Source: Deltaproteobacteria bacterium (GTDB lineage Bacteria > Desulfobacterota > Desulfuromonadia > Geobacterales > Pseudopelobacteraceae). Taken from it: a stretch of 64,000 nt of DNA. The position numbers were made by a program, and so were the translations under genes. The stretch is from assembly GCA_019162745.1 (NCBI GenBank), contig JAFLLC010000029.1, positions 62,001 through 126,000 of the forward strand, in the 5' to 3' direction. The notes beneath the pieces were generated by a model. It ran no database searches. It saw nothing but the letters and a program-made list of their open reading frames with translations, and was not told the origin of the DNA. Position 1 is the first letter of the stretch; every line of letters begins with the position of its first letter. Shown piece after piece: positions 38,235-48,800 of this stretch.

Positions 38235-39280
38235 AACTGGTTACCGTTCCCTTCTTCATCAGTCATCAGGGGTGTCCGCACACCTGCATTTTTTGCGATC
38301 AACGTGCGATTTCCGGTGCAAACGGCACTCTTCCAACCGCCGGGCAGATAACTGCTAAAATTGATCTCTGGAGGTCGGCAGCGGGGGGGCGCTCTCTGGA
38401 GATCGCTTTTTTCGGCGGCACCTTTACCGCCCTCTCGCAAAAAATCCAGGAAGAACTGCTGGCTCCATTGCAGCCGTTACTGGAGGCCGGCACGCTTGAT
38501 TCGGTGCGAATCTCGACCCGTCCTGACTGTATAGATTCTGGTCATGTAGCGTGGCTGGCGGATATGGGCGTGCGTACGATAGAGCTGGGGGTGCAGTCTA
38601 TGGACGACACTGTCCTGGCGGCATCCGGGCGCGGCCATTCAGCCGCAGAATCACTCGACGCTATCAGCTGTATCAAAAGCCTGGGGCTTCGCGCTGGAGC
38701 CCAGCTTATGCCGGGGCTGCCGGGTGATACACCGTCTTCCTCGCTTGCTTCACTGGAGCAGGTCATTTCCGCTGGTGCAGATTTTATCCGCATCTATCCG
38801 ACTGTTGTGCTGCAGGGGACAGAATTGGCGCGGCGTTATGCGGTTGGTGACTTCACCCCTTTATCTCTTGGTCGTGGTGTATCTCTTTGCAAACTGCTTC
38901 TGCAGCGTGCCATGCAGGCGGGCATACCGGTTATCCGCATTGGACTGCAGGCCGATGAGGGGCTTAATGCTGAAAGTATATTGGCCGGTTGCTGGCATCC
39001 AGCCTTGGGGCAGCTGGTCCGTTCGCAGCTTTATGCGGATCTTGTCAGCCGTTTTGTACCGCCCGGCCAGCAGGTGACGGTGTATTGTCATCCGGCGCGG
39101 CTCTCTGATGTCGTGGGGTTGAAGCGGAGCGGCCTGCAGAGTCAGACCGAGCGAGGGGTAAGTATGCGGGTTGCTCCAGACGTCACTCTCACACGGGAAG
39201 AGCTTAAAGTAGAAACGGAAGGTTTAAGTATTATCTATTCAATTATTAATGATATAAACTATTCCATTCACGAGGTGTAA
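38231..39280 (+). CDS. Radical SAM protein
   Basis: VPFFISHQGCPHTCIFCDQRAISG (CxxxCxxC), LEIAFFGGTFTAL. Confidence 0.92.
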   Translation: MKLVTVPFFISHQGCPHTCIFCDQRAISGANGTLPTAGQITAKIDLWRSAAGGRSLEIAFFGGTFTALSQKIQEELLAPLQPLLEAGTLDSVRISTRPDCIDSGHVAWLADMGVRTIELGVQSMDDTVLAASGRGHSAAESLDAISCIKSLGLRAGAQLMPGLPGDTPSSSLASLEQVISAGADFIRIYPTVVLQGTELARRYAVGDFTPLSLGRGVSLCKLLLQRAMQAGIPVIRIGLQADEGLNAESILAGCWHPALGQLVRSQLYADLVSRFVPPGQQVTVYCHPARLSDVVGLKRSGLQSQTERGVSMRVAPDVTLTREELKVETEGLSIIYSIINDINYSIHEV

Positions 39281-39283
39281 CCG

Positions 39284-40369
39284 ATGCGCAAAGAATCACT
39301 CAAATTTCTTGAACAACTGCTTGACGCCCCCAGTCCCTCCGGTTATGAACAGCCTGCCCAGCGTGTTTTCAGAAGTTATGTGGCCCCGTTTTGCGACGAG
39401 CTGACAACCGATGTCATGGGCAATGTTTTCGGCTATATCAGTGGTAAGGGCATCGGCAAGGGGAAGAGTCTGCCGCGGGTAATGATTGTTGGTCATACCG
39501 ATGAGATAGGACTCCAGATCAAGTATATTGACGATCACGGCTTTCTCTATTTCGCCGCTGTCGGAGGAGTAGATGCCCATCTGACTCCGGGGAAACGGGT
39601 TGCGGTGCATACAGCAAACGGAGCGCTGCCGGGGGTGATCGGGAAGAAGCCTATCCATCTGATGGACACGAAGGATCGCGAAACGGTCGTCAAGTTTGAA
39701 GCACAGTATATTGATATCGGTGCTGTTGACAAGAAGGAGGCACAGAAGCTGGTCAGGGTAGGGGATGCGGTGACTTTTGAGAGTTCCTTTACCCGCTTGC
39801 AGGGTGATCGGGTCGCATCACGCGGTTTTGATGACAAGGCCGGCTGCTTTGTGGTTGCCGAGGTGCTGCGACTGGTGGCAGCTTCCGGTAAAAAACTGGC
39901 TATTGACTTGTATGGCGTTTCTTCGGTTCAGGAGGAAATTGGTCTGCGGGGCGGGACTACCAGTTGCTACACGGTCAGCCCCGATGTCGGTATCTGTGTT
40001 GAGGTTGATTTCGCCACCGATCAGCCGGATGTGGAGAAAAAGCACAATGGCGAAGTTGCTCTCGGCAAAGGTCCAATTCTTGCCCGTGGCGCCAATATCA
40101 ATCCGCACCTGTTTGAACTGTTGGCGGCAACGGCCGGCAAAGAAAAGATTGCGATCCAGCATACCGCCACCCCCCGCGCCACCGGCACAGATGCCAACGT
40201 CATGCAGATTTCGCGAGGCGGAGTCGCTACAGCATTGGTAAAGATACCGCTCCGCTATATGCACACTCCGATCGAGACCCTCTCTCTTGCCGATCTGGAA
40301 GATGCCGCCAAATTGATTGTCGCAACGCTCGGCCGGATTAGCTCCAGAGAGGAGTTTATACCGCAATGA
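39284..40369 (+). CDS. M42-family metallopeptidase
   Basis: LDAPSPSGYEQPAQRVFRSYV...MIVGHTDEIGLQIKYIDDHGFLYFAAVGGVDAHLTPGKRV...FDDKAGCFV...SVQEEIGLRGG. Confidence 0.92.
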   Translation: MRKESLKFLEQLLDAPSPSGYEQPAQRVFRSYVAPFCDELTTDVMGNVFGYISGKGIGKGKSLPRVMIVGHTDEIGLQIKYIDDHGFLYFAAVGGVDAHLTPGKRVAVHTANGALPGVIGKKPIHLMDTKDRETVVKFEAQYIDIGAVDKKEAQKLVRVGDAVTFESSFTRLQGDRVASRGFDDKAGCFVVAEVLRLVAASGKKLAIDLYGVSSVQEEIGLRGGTTSCYTVSPDVGICVEVDFATDQPDVEKKHNGEVALGKGPILARGANINPHLFELLAATAGKEKIAIQHTATPRATGTDANVMQISRGGVATALVKIPLRYMHTPIETLSLADLEDAAKLIVATLGRISSREEFIPQ

Positions 40370-40483
40370 TTTAACTGGTGGATATTTGTCTAATAAGTAT
40401 ACGTGTCATCCTGACCATTTTTCTTGACTTGGCTCTTGTGCCGTACTAACTTCTTAAAAATTTACATCAGCAAGGAGTTGTCC

Positions 40484-41953
40484 ATGCAATATGACAAACT
40501 AACCGAAGGGCTGACCTTCGATGACGTTCTGCTTGTTCCTGCCCATTCACTGATTCTCCCCCGCGATGCCGACCTTACAACCCGAATCTCCCGAAATATA
40601 CATCTGAATATCCCGCTGGTGAGTGCAGCCATGGATACCGTTACCGAAGCTCGCAGCGCTATCTGTATGGCGCGTGAAGGTGGGCTCGGCATAATTCACA
40701 AGAATCTCTCGATCGCGGCTCAGGCATATGAAGTAGACAAGGTTAAAAAGAGCGAATCAGGCATGATCGTTGATCCGATTACCATGCGGCCGACGCAGAA
40801 AATCAGCGAAGCGCTCGATATCATGCAGCGCTATCGCATCTCCGGTGTTCCGGTCACCAAGGCCAACGGCAAACTGGTAGGTATTCTGACCAACCGGGAT
40901 CTTCGCTTTGAAACCGATTTTGATCTGCCGATCTCGGCTCGCATGACCAAGCGCAATCTGGTGACGGTGGCGGTCGGGACAACACTGGAGCAGGCCAAAG
41001 AGATCCTTAAGCATACTCGGGTGGAAAAGCTGTTGGTGGTGGATGACGCCCGGTTTTTGAAGGGGCTGATCACCATCAAGGATATCGAGAAGGTCAAAAA
41101 ATATCCCTTTGCCTGCAAGGACAGCCTGGGACGTCTGCGGGTCGGTGCGGCGGTCGGGCCAACTGATGAAATGGAAGCACGCATGGAAGCGCTGATCAAA
41201 GCCGGGGTTGACGTGATCGTGATTGACACCGCGCATGGCCATTCTCAGGGGGTCATTGAAGCGGTGCAGCGGGCGAAGGCAACATTCCCGGGTTGTGAAA
41301 TTATCGCCGGCAACATCGCTACTGCCGAGGCGGCTGAGGCTTTGATCAAAGCCGGTGTTGACGGTATCAAGGTCGGAATCGGCCCCGGCTCAATCTGCAC
41401 GACCCGCATCGTGGCAGGTGTCGGAGTCCCTCAGATTACCGCAATCCATGAATGTTCCCGTATGGCTCACAAATATGATGTTCCGGTTATTGCCGACGGC
41501 GGCATCAAATATTCAGGTGATCTTCCCAAGGCTGTAACGGCAGGCGCCGACTGCATCATGATCGGCTCACTATTCGCCGGAACCGAGGAGTCACCTGGCG
41601 ATACGGTTCTGTACCAGGGGCGTACCTATAAAAGTTATCGCGGTATGGGTTCCATCGGGGCGATGAAAGACGGCAGCAAGGATCGTTATTTCCAGTCCGA
41701 TGTCGGTGAGGACGTCAAGCTGGTTCCGGAGGGAATCGAAGGGATGGTGCCGCTGCGCGGGCCGCTCTCGGCTAATATTCACCAATTGCTCGGAGGATTG
41801 CGCTCCGGAATGGGGTACACCGGCTGTGGCACTATCAAGGAACTGCAGGATAAGGGGCGTTTTATCCGCATCACCGGGGCCGGACTCAAGGAATCTCACG
41901 TCCACGATGTTACAATAACAAAAGAAGCGCCAAACTATCGGGTGAGCAACTAG
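40484..41953 (+). CDS. guaB: Inosine-5'-monophosphate dehydrogenase
   Basis: [68 protein letters not shown] pair; [20 protein letters not shown]. Confidence 0.98.
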   Translation: MQYDKLTEGLTFDDVLLVPAHSLILPRDADLTTRISRNIHLNIPLVSAAMDTVTEARSAICMAREGGLGIIHKNLSIAAQAYEVDKVKKSESGMIVDPITMRPTQKISEALDIMQRYRISGVPVTKANGKLVGILTNRDLRFETDFDLPISARMTKRNLVTVAVGTTLEQAKEILKHTRVEKLLVVDDARFLKGLITIKDIEKVKKYPFACKDSLGRLRVGAAVGPTDEMEARMEALIKAGVDVIVIDTAHGHSQGVIEAVQRAKATFPGCEIIAGNIATAEAAEALIKAGVDGIKVGIGPGSICTTRIVAGVGVPQITAIHECSRMAHKYDVPVIADGGIKYSGDLPKAVTAGADCIMIGSLFAGTEESPGDTVLYQGRTYKSYRGMGSIGAMKDGSKDRYFQSDVGEDVKLVPEGIEGMVPLRGPLSANIHQLLGGLRSGMGYTGCGTIKELQDKGRFIRITGAGLKESHVHDVTITKEAPNYRVSN

Positions 41954-41985
41954 CGGTCGGATGAAGTTTGAGTGAATTTATTTGG

Positions 41986-42027
41986 CCCCGCATTTTATTC
42001 CAATGGAAGATGCGGGGTATTTTTTTT
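41986..42027 (+). terminator. Rho-independent terminator after guaB
   Basis: CCCCGCAT...ATGCGGGG followed by TATTTTTTTT. Confidence 0.88.
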
Positions 42028-42176
42028 GATTTCACCTATGTTTTAATTGCAATAACGCCGTATATTTGGACTTTAAAATGCGTCGATTAAGGTATATGTT
42101 CCTTAAAAGATCAACTAATGCGGAGTTGAGTCCTGATTAGTCTCGTAATGAGCAGGTAACCAATATTTTAACAGAA

Positions 42177-42896
42177 GTGATGATACGGGGACGAGAAAAG
42201 ATGTTCACACAAGACCATCTAAGACAGGCAACCACAGCAGAACGATCATTTTATGAAGAGAAGCTCTATCCATTACAGGATAAAGCACTTTCTCTGCTAC
42301 AGACCGACATGTTCTACCTTAGCGGCGGCACTGCCCTGTCGCGCTGGCATTATGAACACCGCTATTCTGATGATCTCGATTTTTTCTTTCGTGGTGACGC
42401 TTTTCCAAAAGAAGAATTTTCGGTTGTTTACAGAGAAATTGTTGCTCGACTGGCAGTAGAATTTAGGATCGAAGCCGTTATTGATGGTGAATATTTTAAG
42501 CGTATCTTCATCTTGCACAATGGCACTTCATTGAAAATAGAATTTATATTTGAAAATTATCCTCACTGCGGTGAATATTTGAAATCAAATAACTGTTTGA
42601 TAGATTCATCTGAAAATATTGCAGTAAACAAGATAACTGCTGTTCAGGACAGAAAAACCGCCAAGGATTTTGTGGATCTTTTTTTCCTATTGAAAGATTT
42701 TGAACTTGACCTGTTGCTGCTTGATGCCGCGAAGAAAATTGTGCCACTGGATTATGAAGGCACCGTTATGGCTTTTGCTGATTCCGTACCGGAAGGGGCA
42801 GCGCTGTTGAAGCTTCCCGTTACGGTTGATGAATTGAATCAATTTTCTCGTGCGTTGATTAAGAGGTTAATAAACTATGCCCGTAATTCAAAATAA
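42177..42896 (+). CDS. AbiEii-like nucleotidyltransferase (putative toxin)
   Basis: DMFYLSGGTALSRWHYEHRYSDDLDFFF (GG-x-DxD-type NTase core), VNKITAVQDRKTAKDFVDLFFLL. Confidence 0.83.
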   Translation: MMIRGREKMFTQDHLRQATTAERSFYEEKLYPLQDKALSLLQTDMFYLSGGTALSRWHYEHRYSDDLDFFFRGDAFPKEEFSVVYREIVARLAVEFRIEAVIDGEYFKRIFILHNGTSLKIEFIFENYPHCGEYLKSNNCLIDSSENIAVNKITAVQDRKTAKDFVDLFFLLKDFELDLLLLDAAKKIVPLDYEGTVMAFADSVPEGAALLKLPVTVDELNQFSRALIKRLINYARNSK

Positions 42897-43137
42897 GTAT
42901 TTCTGGGATGGCTCTGAAAACCTTTCCACCCGCTTTAAGGTGCAAAGGATTATTGAATATGCATCATTTCCGGATATGATTAATTTTCCTTTCAAGGAGT
43001 TTCAGAAGGGAATTGAAACAATCGATCCAGAAAAACTTCGAACGTCAGAGAAGCGAAAAAGGTTCGTAATCATGGCAAAGCCTTATATTGCCGGTTCTCA
43101 AAGCTGGGAAGAGATCGTGGAAAAGATGATTGCATAG
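42877..43137 (+). CDS. Small partner protein of the AbiEii-like nucleotidyltransferase
   Basis: 86-aa ORF overlapping the end of the NTase gene by 20 nt. Confidence 0.65.
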   Translation: MPVIQNKYFWDGSENLSTRFKVQRIIEYASFPDMINFPFKEFQKGIETIDPEKLRTSEKRKRFVIMAKPYIAGSQSWEEIVEKMIA

Positions 43138-43265
43138 GAGTCCGTTGAAACATCTGTTATACCCGCCTAAAAGACGGTTGGCCAACTTCATGCCCGGTAT
43201 AAACAGAACCTAAAAAATAGAGTGTCCTAAAATGGCCACTATTAACTCATGAGGATAAAAATCAT

Positions 43266-44828
43266 ATGAATGCCGACATTCACAGCCAAAAAATTCTGAT
43301 CCTTGACTTCGGTTCCCAATACACCCAACTGATCGCCCGCCGTGTTCGTGAAGCCCATGTTTATTGCGAGCTGCACCCTTTTGATATGGATCTTGCGGCG
43401 ATACGCGCCTTTGCTCCAAGCGGGATCATTCTTTCGGGTGGCCCCTGCTCGGTCTATGACGATGGTGCTCCTTCCGTCGCTGAGGAGCTGTTCGAGCTTG
43501 GTGTTCCGGTACTTGGTATATGCTATGGCATGCAGCTGATGAGCCGCCATTTCGGTGGTGAGGTAGTGCCGGCCGGCAAGCGTGAATTCGGTCATGCCGA
43601 GCTGCACTCTGTCGGACAGCCGGGGCCGCTTTTTGACGGTTTCTTCGTCGATGGTTCCAGTCCTGTCTGGATGAGCCATGGTGACCATGTTGCCAGGGTA
43701 CCGGACGGATTTGAGGTCGTTGCTAAAACAGCTAACGCACCGGTCTGCGCCATCCAGAATGTCGGCAGAAATCTCTACGGAGTGCAGTTCCATCCCGAGG
43801 TCAATCATACGCCGCGCGGCGAACAGTTCATCGATATGTTTGTGCGGAAGGTTTGTGGCTGTAGCGGGAAATGGACTCCCGGTCAGATTATCGAAGATTC
43901 CATTGAACGTATCCGCCATCAAGTCGGCAGTGATACCGTCATTCTTGGACTCTCAGGCGGAGTTGATTCATCTGTTGCCGCAGCCTTAATTCACCGTGCC
44001 ATCGGCGCACAGATGACCTGCGTCTTCGTCGATAACGGACTGCTGCGTCTGGGGGAGGGGGATCAGGTTATGGCAACCTTTGCCCGGAATCTGGGGGTCA
44101 AGGTTATCCGGGTCGATGCCGAGGAGCGCTTTTTGTCCGCTCTGGCCGGTGTTTCTGATCCTGAAAAGAAGCGCAAGATAATCGGCGGCCTGTTTGTTGA
44201 CATTTTTGAAGAGCAGTCTAAGCTTATAGCGGATGCAAACTGGCTGGCTCAGGGTACCATTTATCCGGATGTCATAGAATCCGCCGGCGCAAAAACCGGT
44301 AAGGCACATAATATTAAAAGCCATCACAATGTTGGCGGTCTGCCTGATTATATGAAACTAAAGCTGCTGGAACCACTCAGGGAGCTTTTCAAGGATGAGG
44401 TGCGGGCAATCGGCGAAGAGCTCGGCCTGCCTCGCCAGATGGTCTGGCGTCACCCATTTCCCGGGCCCGGTTTGGGCGTGCGGATTCTTGGCGAAGTGAA
44501 AAAAGAATACTGCGATATCTTAAGGCGGGCTGATGCCATTTATATTGAGGAACTCTACGCCTCAGGTCATTATGACAAAATCAGTCAAGCATTTGCGGTG
44601 TTCCTGCCGGTCAAGAGTGTCGGCGTCATGGGCGATGGCCGGACCTATGAGTACGTTGTTGCACTCCGGGCGGTAGAGACCAAGGACTTTATGACCGCAG
44701 GCTGGTACCCGATGCCGTATGAAGACCTGGCCCGTATAAGCGGCCGCATTATCAATGAAGTGAAGGGTATTAACCGGGTCGTTTACGATATTTCCAGCAA
44801 GCCTCCGGCAACGATCGAGTGGGAATAG
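43266..44828 (+). CDS. guaA: GMP synthase (glutamine-hydrolysing)
   Basis: [29 protein letters not shown]...GICYGMQLM...[21 protein letters not shown]. Confidence 0.98.
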   Translation: MNADIHSQKILILDFGSQYTQLIARRVREAHVYCELHPFDMDLAAIRAFAPSGIILSGGPCSVYDDGAPSVAEELFELGVPVLGICYGMQLMSRHFGGEVVPAGKREFGHAELHSVGQPGPLFDGFFVDGSSPVWMSHGDHVARVPDGFEVVAKTANAPVCAIQNVGRNLYGVQFHPEVNHTPRGEQFIDMFVRKVCGCSGKWTPGQIIEDSIERIRHQVGSDTVILGLSGGVDSSVAAALIHRAIGAQMTCVFVDNGLLRLGEGDQVMATFARNLGVKVIRVDAEERFLSALAGVSDPEKKRKIIGGLFVDIFEEQSKLIADANWLAQGTIYPDVIESAGAKTGKAHNIKSHHNVGGLPDYMKLKLLEPLRELFKDEVRAIGEELGLPRQMVWRHPFPGPGLGVRILGEVKKEYCDILRRADAIYIEELYASGHYDKISQAFAVFLPVKSVGVMGDGRTYEYVVALRAVETKDFMTAGWYPMPYEDLARISGRIINEVKGINRVVYDISSKPPATIEWE

Positions 44829-45036
44829 CTTTGTCCTTACGGATAGTTCCAGGGATTACTCTGGAGCTATCCGATTGCCGTTTCTACACTTTGCCAAGCC
44901 GGGCTTGATATAATCGATCTCACTCCTGTTTTATATTATTCCACACCTGTCCCTGGGAAAAATAGCTTGACAGAGTAAATGTCTCCATATACAACAGAGC
45001 AATCGGACCTAATTTATCTTGTGAAAGAAGGTATGC

Positions 45037-45261
45037 ATGTTGTCAAGGCCAAAACAGCTGTATCTTTTTTATCGAGATGGCTTCCGTTCAATGGTCATCG
45101 GGCGAACCTTATGGAAGATCATTATCATAAAGCTGTTTATTATTTTTGCCGTCCTCAAGTTTTTTTTATTCCCCAATTATCTCCAAAATAATTTTAAGAC
45201 CGAGCACGAGAGGGCCGGGCATGTACTAGAAAACATGACCAGAACTTCGCCAGACCGTTGA
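45037..45261 (+). CDS. DUF4492-like small membrane protein upstream of cydA
   Basis: LYLFYRDGFRSMVIGRTLWKIIIIKLFIIFAVLKFFLFPNYL; matches the DUF4492 pattern seen next to cytochrome bd genes. Confidence 0.8.
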   Translation: MLSRPKQLYLFYRDGFRSMVIGRTLWKIIIIKLFIIFAVLKFFLFPNYLQNNFKTEHERAGHVLENMTRTSPDR

Positions 45262-45348
45262 TGCTTACCGGCCTGCATTCGTTTTATCTGGCAGTTATAA
45301 ATCAAGGCGGGACATAGTGTCGCCGTCATCACACTCAAGGAGGGTATT

Positions 45349-46878
45349 TTGGAAGATCAAATCTTAAGCACGGTAGATTGGGCCAGGGCGCAATTTGCGC
45401 TGACCGCCATGTATCACTGGATTTTTGTGCCGTTGACACTGGGGCTCTCCTTTCTTGTTGCCTTTTTCGAGTCGATCTACGTCAAAACAGGCAACGAAGA
45501 ATGGAAAAAACTGACCAAATTCTGGATGACGCTCTTCGGCGTCAATTTTGCCATCGGTGTTGCCACAGGCATCATTCTTGAGTTCCAGTTCGGCACCAAC
45601 TGGTCCAATTATTCCTGGATGGTGGGAGATATCTTCGGTGCGCCCTTAGCCATCGAGGGTATTTTTGCCTTCTTTCTCGAAGCCACTTTCTTTGCCGTGA
45701 TGTTTTTCGGCTGGCACCGGGTTTCCAAGGGTTTTCACCTGTTTTCCACCTGGATGGTGGCGGTTGGCTCCAGCCTCTCGGCGGTCTGGATTCTGGTCGC
45801 CAATGCCTGGATGCAGTTTCCGACAGGCATGGCCTTCAACCCTGATAGGGCCCGCTTTGAAATGCAAAGCTTCTGGGACGTTGCCCTCTCTCCTGTGGCT
45901 GTTCACAAGTTCACTCATACCACAAGCTCTGCTTTTCTGCTCGCTTCGCTCTTCGTTGTGGGCATTTCCTCTCTCTTTCTGCTGCAGAAACGCCATCAGA
46001 AAATGGCCAAGCGGAGCATGGTGGTTGCCGCCGTATTCGGATTCATCGCTTCGATCTTTTGCGCTTTTACCGGCGATGAGGCCGCCTTCAACGTAGCGCA
46101 CAAGCAGCCGATGAAACTGGCGGCCATAGAAGGGTTATACGTTGGGCAGGAAAAGGCGCCGATCATCGCTGCAGGTATCATCAACTCCAGCAAGAAACCG
46201 GGCGATGACCTCCCTGCATTTTATCAGGAGGTGAAAATCCCCGGTCTGCTTTCGCTCCTGGCAAACCGTGATGCTAACAGCTTTGTTCCCGGGATCAACG
46301 ATCTGGTCTTCGGTAATGCCGAGCGTAATATTGTCGGCGCCGAACAGCGCATGGTCACCGGCAAGATCGCCGTGGCAGAACTGACCAGATACAAGAACGC
46401 TAAAGAAAAAGGAGATGCGGCAGCTGCCGCCTCTGCGCTGGCCCTCTTTAACCAGAACAAGGGAGATCTTGGTTACGGTTATCTGAAAAGTCCGGCTCAG
46501 GCTGTACCACCGGTGGCCATAGCATTCTACAGTTTTCATATCATGGTGGTGCTGGGTACACTGTTCCCGCTGATTTTTCTGCTTGTACTCTATTTTGCCT
46601 TCAAAGGGACTCTCGAGAATCAGCGCTGGCTGAATCTGGCGTGCCTCCTTTCCATCTTTTTAGGCTATGTGGCGCAACAGGCCGGATGGGTCGTGGCCGA
46701 GGTGGGACGGCAGCCGTGGGCCATTCAGGGGCTGCTGCCGGTGAATGTGGCAAGCACAAACATTGCCACGGGCAACGTGCAGGCCACCTTTTTCATCTTC
46801 CTGGCCCTGTTTACCGCACTGCTGCTGGCTGAAATTCGTATTATGCTGAAGCAAATCAAGACCGGACCGGAGGCATAA
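45349..46878 (+). CDS. cydA: Cytochrome bd ubiquinol oxidase subunit I
   Basis: WARAQFALTAMYHWIFVPLTLGLSFLVAFFESIYV...GVATGIILEFQFGTNWSNYSWMVGDIFGAPLAIEGIFAFFLEATF. Confidence 0.97.
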   Translation: MEDQILSTVDWARAQFALTAMYHWIFVPLTLGLSFLVAFFESIYVKTGNEEWKKLTKFWMTLFGVNFAIGVATGIILEFQFGTNWSNYSWMVGDIFGAPLAIEGIFAFFLEATFFAVMFFGWHRVSKGFHLFSTWMVAVGSSLSAVWILVANAWMQFPTGMAFNPDRARFEMQSFWDVALSPVAVHKFTHTTSSAFLLASLFVVGISSLFLLQKRHQKMAKRSMVVAAVFGFIASIFCAFTGDEAAFNVAHKQPMKLAAIEGLYVGQEKAPIIAAGIINSSKKPGDDLPAFYQEVKIPGLLSLLANRDANSFVPGINDLVFGNAERNIVGAEQRMVTGKIAVAELTRYKNAKEKGDAAAAASALALFNQNKGDLGYGYLKSPAQAVPPVAIAFYSFHIMVVLGTLFPLIFLLVLYFAFKGTLENQRWLNLACLLSIFLGYVAQQAGWVVAEVGRQPWAIQGLLPVNVASTNIATGNVQATFFIFLALFTALLLAEIRIMLKQIKTGPEA

Positions 46879-46881
46879 AAA

Positions 46882-48018
46882 ATGATAGGAAACCTGGATC
46901 ATACAACCCTGCAGCAACTCTGGTGGCTGATCACTTCCGTAGTCGGGTCTCTCTTTCTCTTCCTGACCTTTGTTCAGGGTGGGCAGACACTGATTTTTAC
47001 TACGGCAACCACTGAAGAAGAAAAAACCCTGATTATCAATACTATGGGGCGTAAATGGGAACTGACCTTTACCACACTGGTCCTTTTCGGCGGCGCCCTG
47101 TTCGCAGCCTTCCCGCTCTTTTACGCCACCAGTTTCGGCGGCGCCTACTGGGTCTGGATGCTTATTCTCTTTACCTTTATCCTCCAGGCGGTCAGTTATG
47201 AATACCGCAAGAAACCGGACAACTTTCTCGGCGCACGGACCTATGAAATTTTCATGTTCATTAACGGCAGCGTGGGGATTCTCCTGATTGGTGCAGCTGT
47301 GGGTACCTTTTTTACCGGCTCCAGTTTCAGTCTGGATATGTTCAATTCTGTCAAATGGGGGACTTCGTACCACGGACTGGAAGCGGCGCTCAATCTGTTC
47401 AATCTTTCCTTCGGCCTGTTTCTGGTGTTTCTTGCCAGAACCCTGGGAGCCATGTACATCGTCAACCACGTTGACCATGACGCCTTGGTTTTACGGGCTC
47501 GCAAAGCGACCTGGATAAACCTTGTGCTGGCTCTCCCCTTTCTGTTGATCATCCTGTTCAGCCTTGTCACCATGGACGGTTTTTCAGTCGATCCTGTTAC
47601 AGGTAAAATCTTCATTGAGAAGGGTAAATACCTTCATAATCTGCTGGGGATGCCTGCTGTGCTGGTCATGCTGCTGGGTGGCCTGATTTCCGTGATCTAC
47701 GGTGTGCTTGCCACCGGATTTCTTGGTAAAAACAGCGGTATCTGGTTTGGCGGATTAGGCACCGTGCTGGTAGGTCTGGCGATATTCTCTCTGGCCGGCT
47801 ACAACAACACCGCCTTTTACCCATCGGTGACCGATCTGCAATCAAGCCTTACCATCTACAATGCCTCAAGCAGCAAGTATACCCTCACCGTCATGAGCTA
47901 TGTGGCCCTGGCCGTTCCTTTTGTTCTTGGCTATATTGCCTATGTCTGGAAGCTGATGGATGCGAAAAAACTGACCCTGGCCGAGTTGACGAGCGAAGAT
48001 GCCAATGAGATGTACTAA
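46882..48018 (+). CDS. cydB: Cytochrome bd ubiquinol oxidase subunit II
   Basis: LQQLWWLITSVVGSLFLFLTFVQGGQTLIF...RKWELTFTTLVLFGGALFAAFPLFYATSFGGAYWVWM. Confidence 0.95.
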   Translation: MIGNLDHTTLQQLWWLITSVVGSLFLFLTFVQGGQTLIFTTATTEEEKTLIINTMGRKWELTFTTLVLFGGALFAAFPLFYATSFGGAYWVWMLILFTFILQAVSYEYRKKPDNFLGARTYEIFMFINGSVGILLIGAAVGTFFTGSSFSLDMFNSVKWGTSYHGLEAALNLFNLSFGLFLVFLARTLGAMYIVNHVDHDALVLRARKATWINLVLALPFLLIILFSLVTMDGFSVDPVTGKIFIEKGKYLHNLLGMPAVLVMLLGGLISVIYGVLATGFLGKNSGIWFGGLGTVLVGLAIFSLAGYNNTAFYPSVTDLQSSLTIYNASSSKYTLTVMSYVALAVPFVLGYIAYVWKLMDAKKLTLAELTSEDANEMY

Positions 48019-48039
48019 ACGGAAAAAAGGAGTTCTGAA

Positions 48040-48132
48040 ATGAATGCGATTCTTCTTGTAAGCTGGCTGCTGGTACTGGTTGTATCGTACCAGGGAGCTA
48101 TTATTATACTCAAAAAGACCGATCTGCTGTAA
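48040..48132 (+). CDS. 30-aa single-TM ORF after cydB (CydX/CydS-like candidate)
   Basis: MNAILLVSWLLVLVVSYQGAIIILKKTDLL with AAAAAAGGAG RBS, 21 nt after cydB stop; absent from the ORF track. Confidence 0.75.
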   Translation: MNAILLVSWLLVLVVSYQGAIIILKKTDLL

Positions 48133-48298
48133 CCAATAGCGAACTGTGTCAGGCCAGACAGGCGCGGGAGAATATCCTGCGCCTGTCCTGTTTTATGGCA
48201 GGATAAATGCGGTCGATATTAAAAGTCTTGTTGAATTTGTCCTTGCGGTGAAATAGAATACCGAAATTATACATAAATTTATTCTGGAGGGTGTCGGT

Positions 48299-48796
48299 TT
48301 GGCTACTATTTCGTTTGAAGAAATCATGTTTACCATCATGTCAGCGACTCAGGATACGTTCAAAAGTTATATGAATATCGACCTGCTGGCTGGTAAGGTT
48401 GAAAAAAAAGTAGAGCCTGTTGATTCGGATGTAACCGGTATAGTCGGCATTGCCGGTGACCGGGTTGGCTACATCATCATTGCCACCGACAAGGCAAGTG
48501 CACAGTGTGTTGCTAAAGAGCTGCTGATGGTGGATGAGGCCGATGAAGAGTGTATTCGTGATGCGATGGGGGAACTGGCAAACAATATTGCCGGTGTTTT
48601 TAAAACCAAATATCATGAACAGTACGGGAGTGTCGCTCTCGGCCTGCCGCTGGTTGTCTCCGGCCGACTGCGTGCCATATCAGAGCCTCCCGATGCAAGT
48701 GAAGCCTCGAGCATTAATGTTCAGTGCAAAGGTGTGACAATACCTTTTAAAACAATCGACGGCTCAATTTCGATTACCGTTATGGTGTACATGTAG
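48299..48796 (+). CDS. CheX-like chemotaxis phosphatase domain protein
   Basis: TTG start; MGELANNIAGVFKTKYHE...LGLPLVVSG (CheX/CheC-type ExxN motif). Confidence 0.75.
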   Translation: MATISFEEIMFTIMSATQDTFKSYMNIDLLAGKVEKKVEPVDSDVTGIVGIAGDRVGYIIIATDKASAQCVAKELLMVDEADEECIRDAMGELANNIAGVFKTKYHEQYGSVALGLPLVVSGRLRAISEPPDASEASSINVQCKGVTIPFKTIDGSISITVMVYM

Positions 48797-48800
48797 CACC

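Noticed and set aside
44841-44872. Hairpin GGATAGTTCCAG..CTGGAGCTATCC after guaA
   Set aside because: Plausible stem with one G-T pair but no T-tract; too weak to call a terminator.
44979-45191. 70-aa ORF overlapping the DUF4492-like gene
   Set aside because: Different frame; the 45037 frame carries the recognisable DUF4492 pattern.
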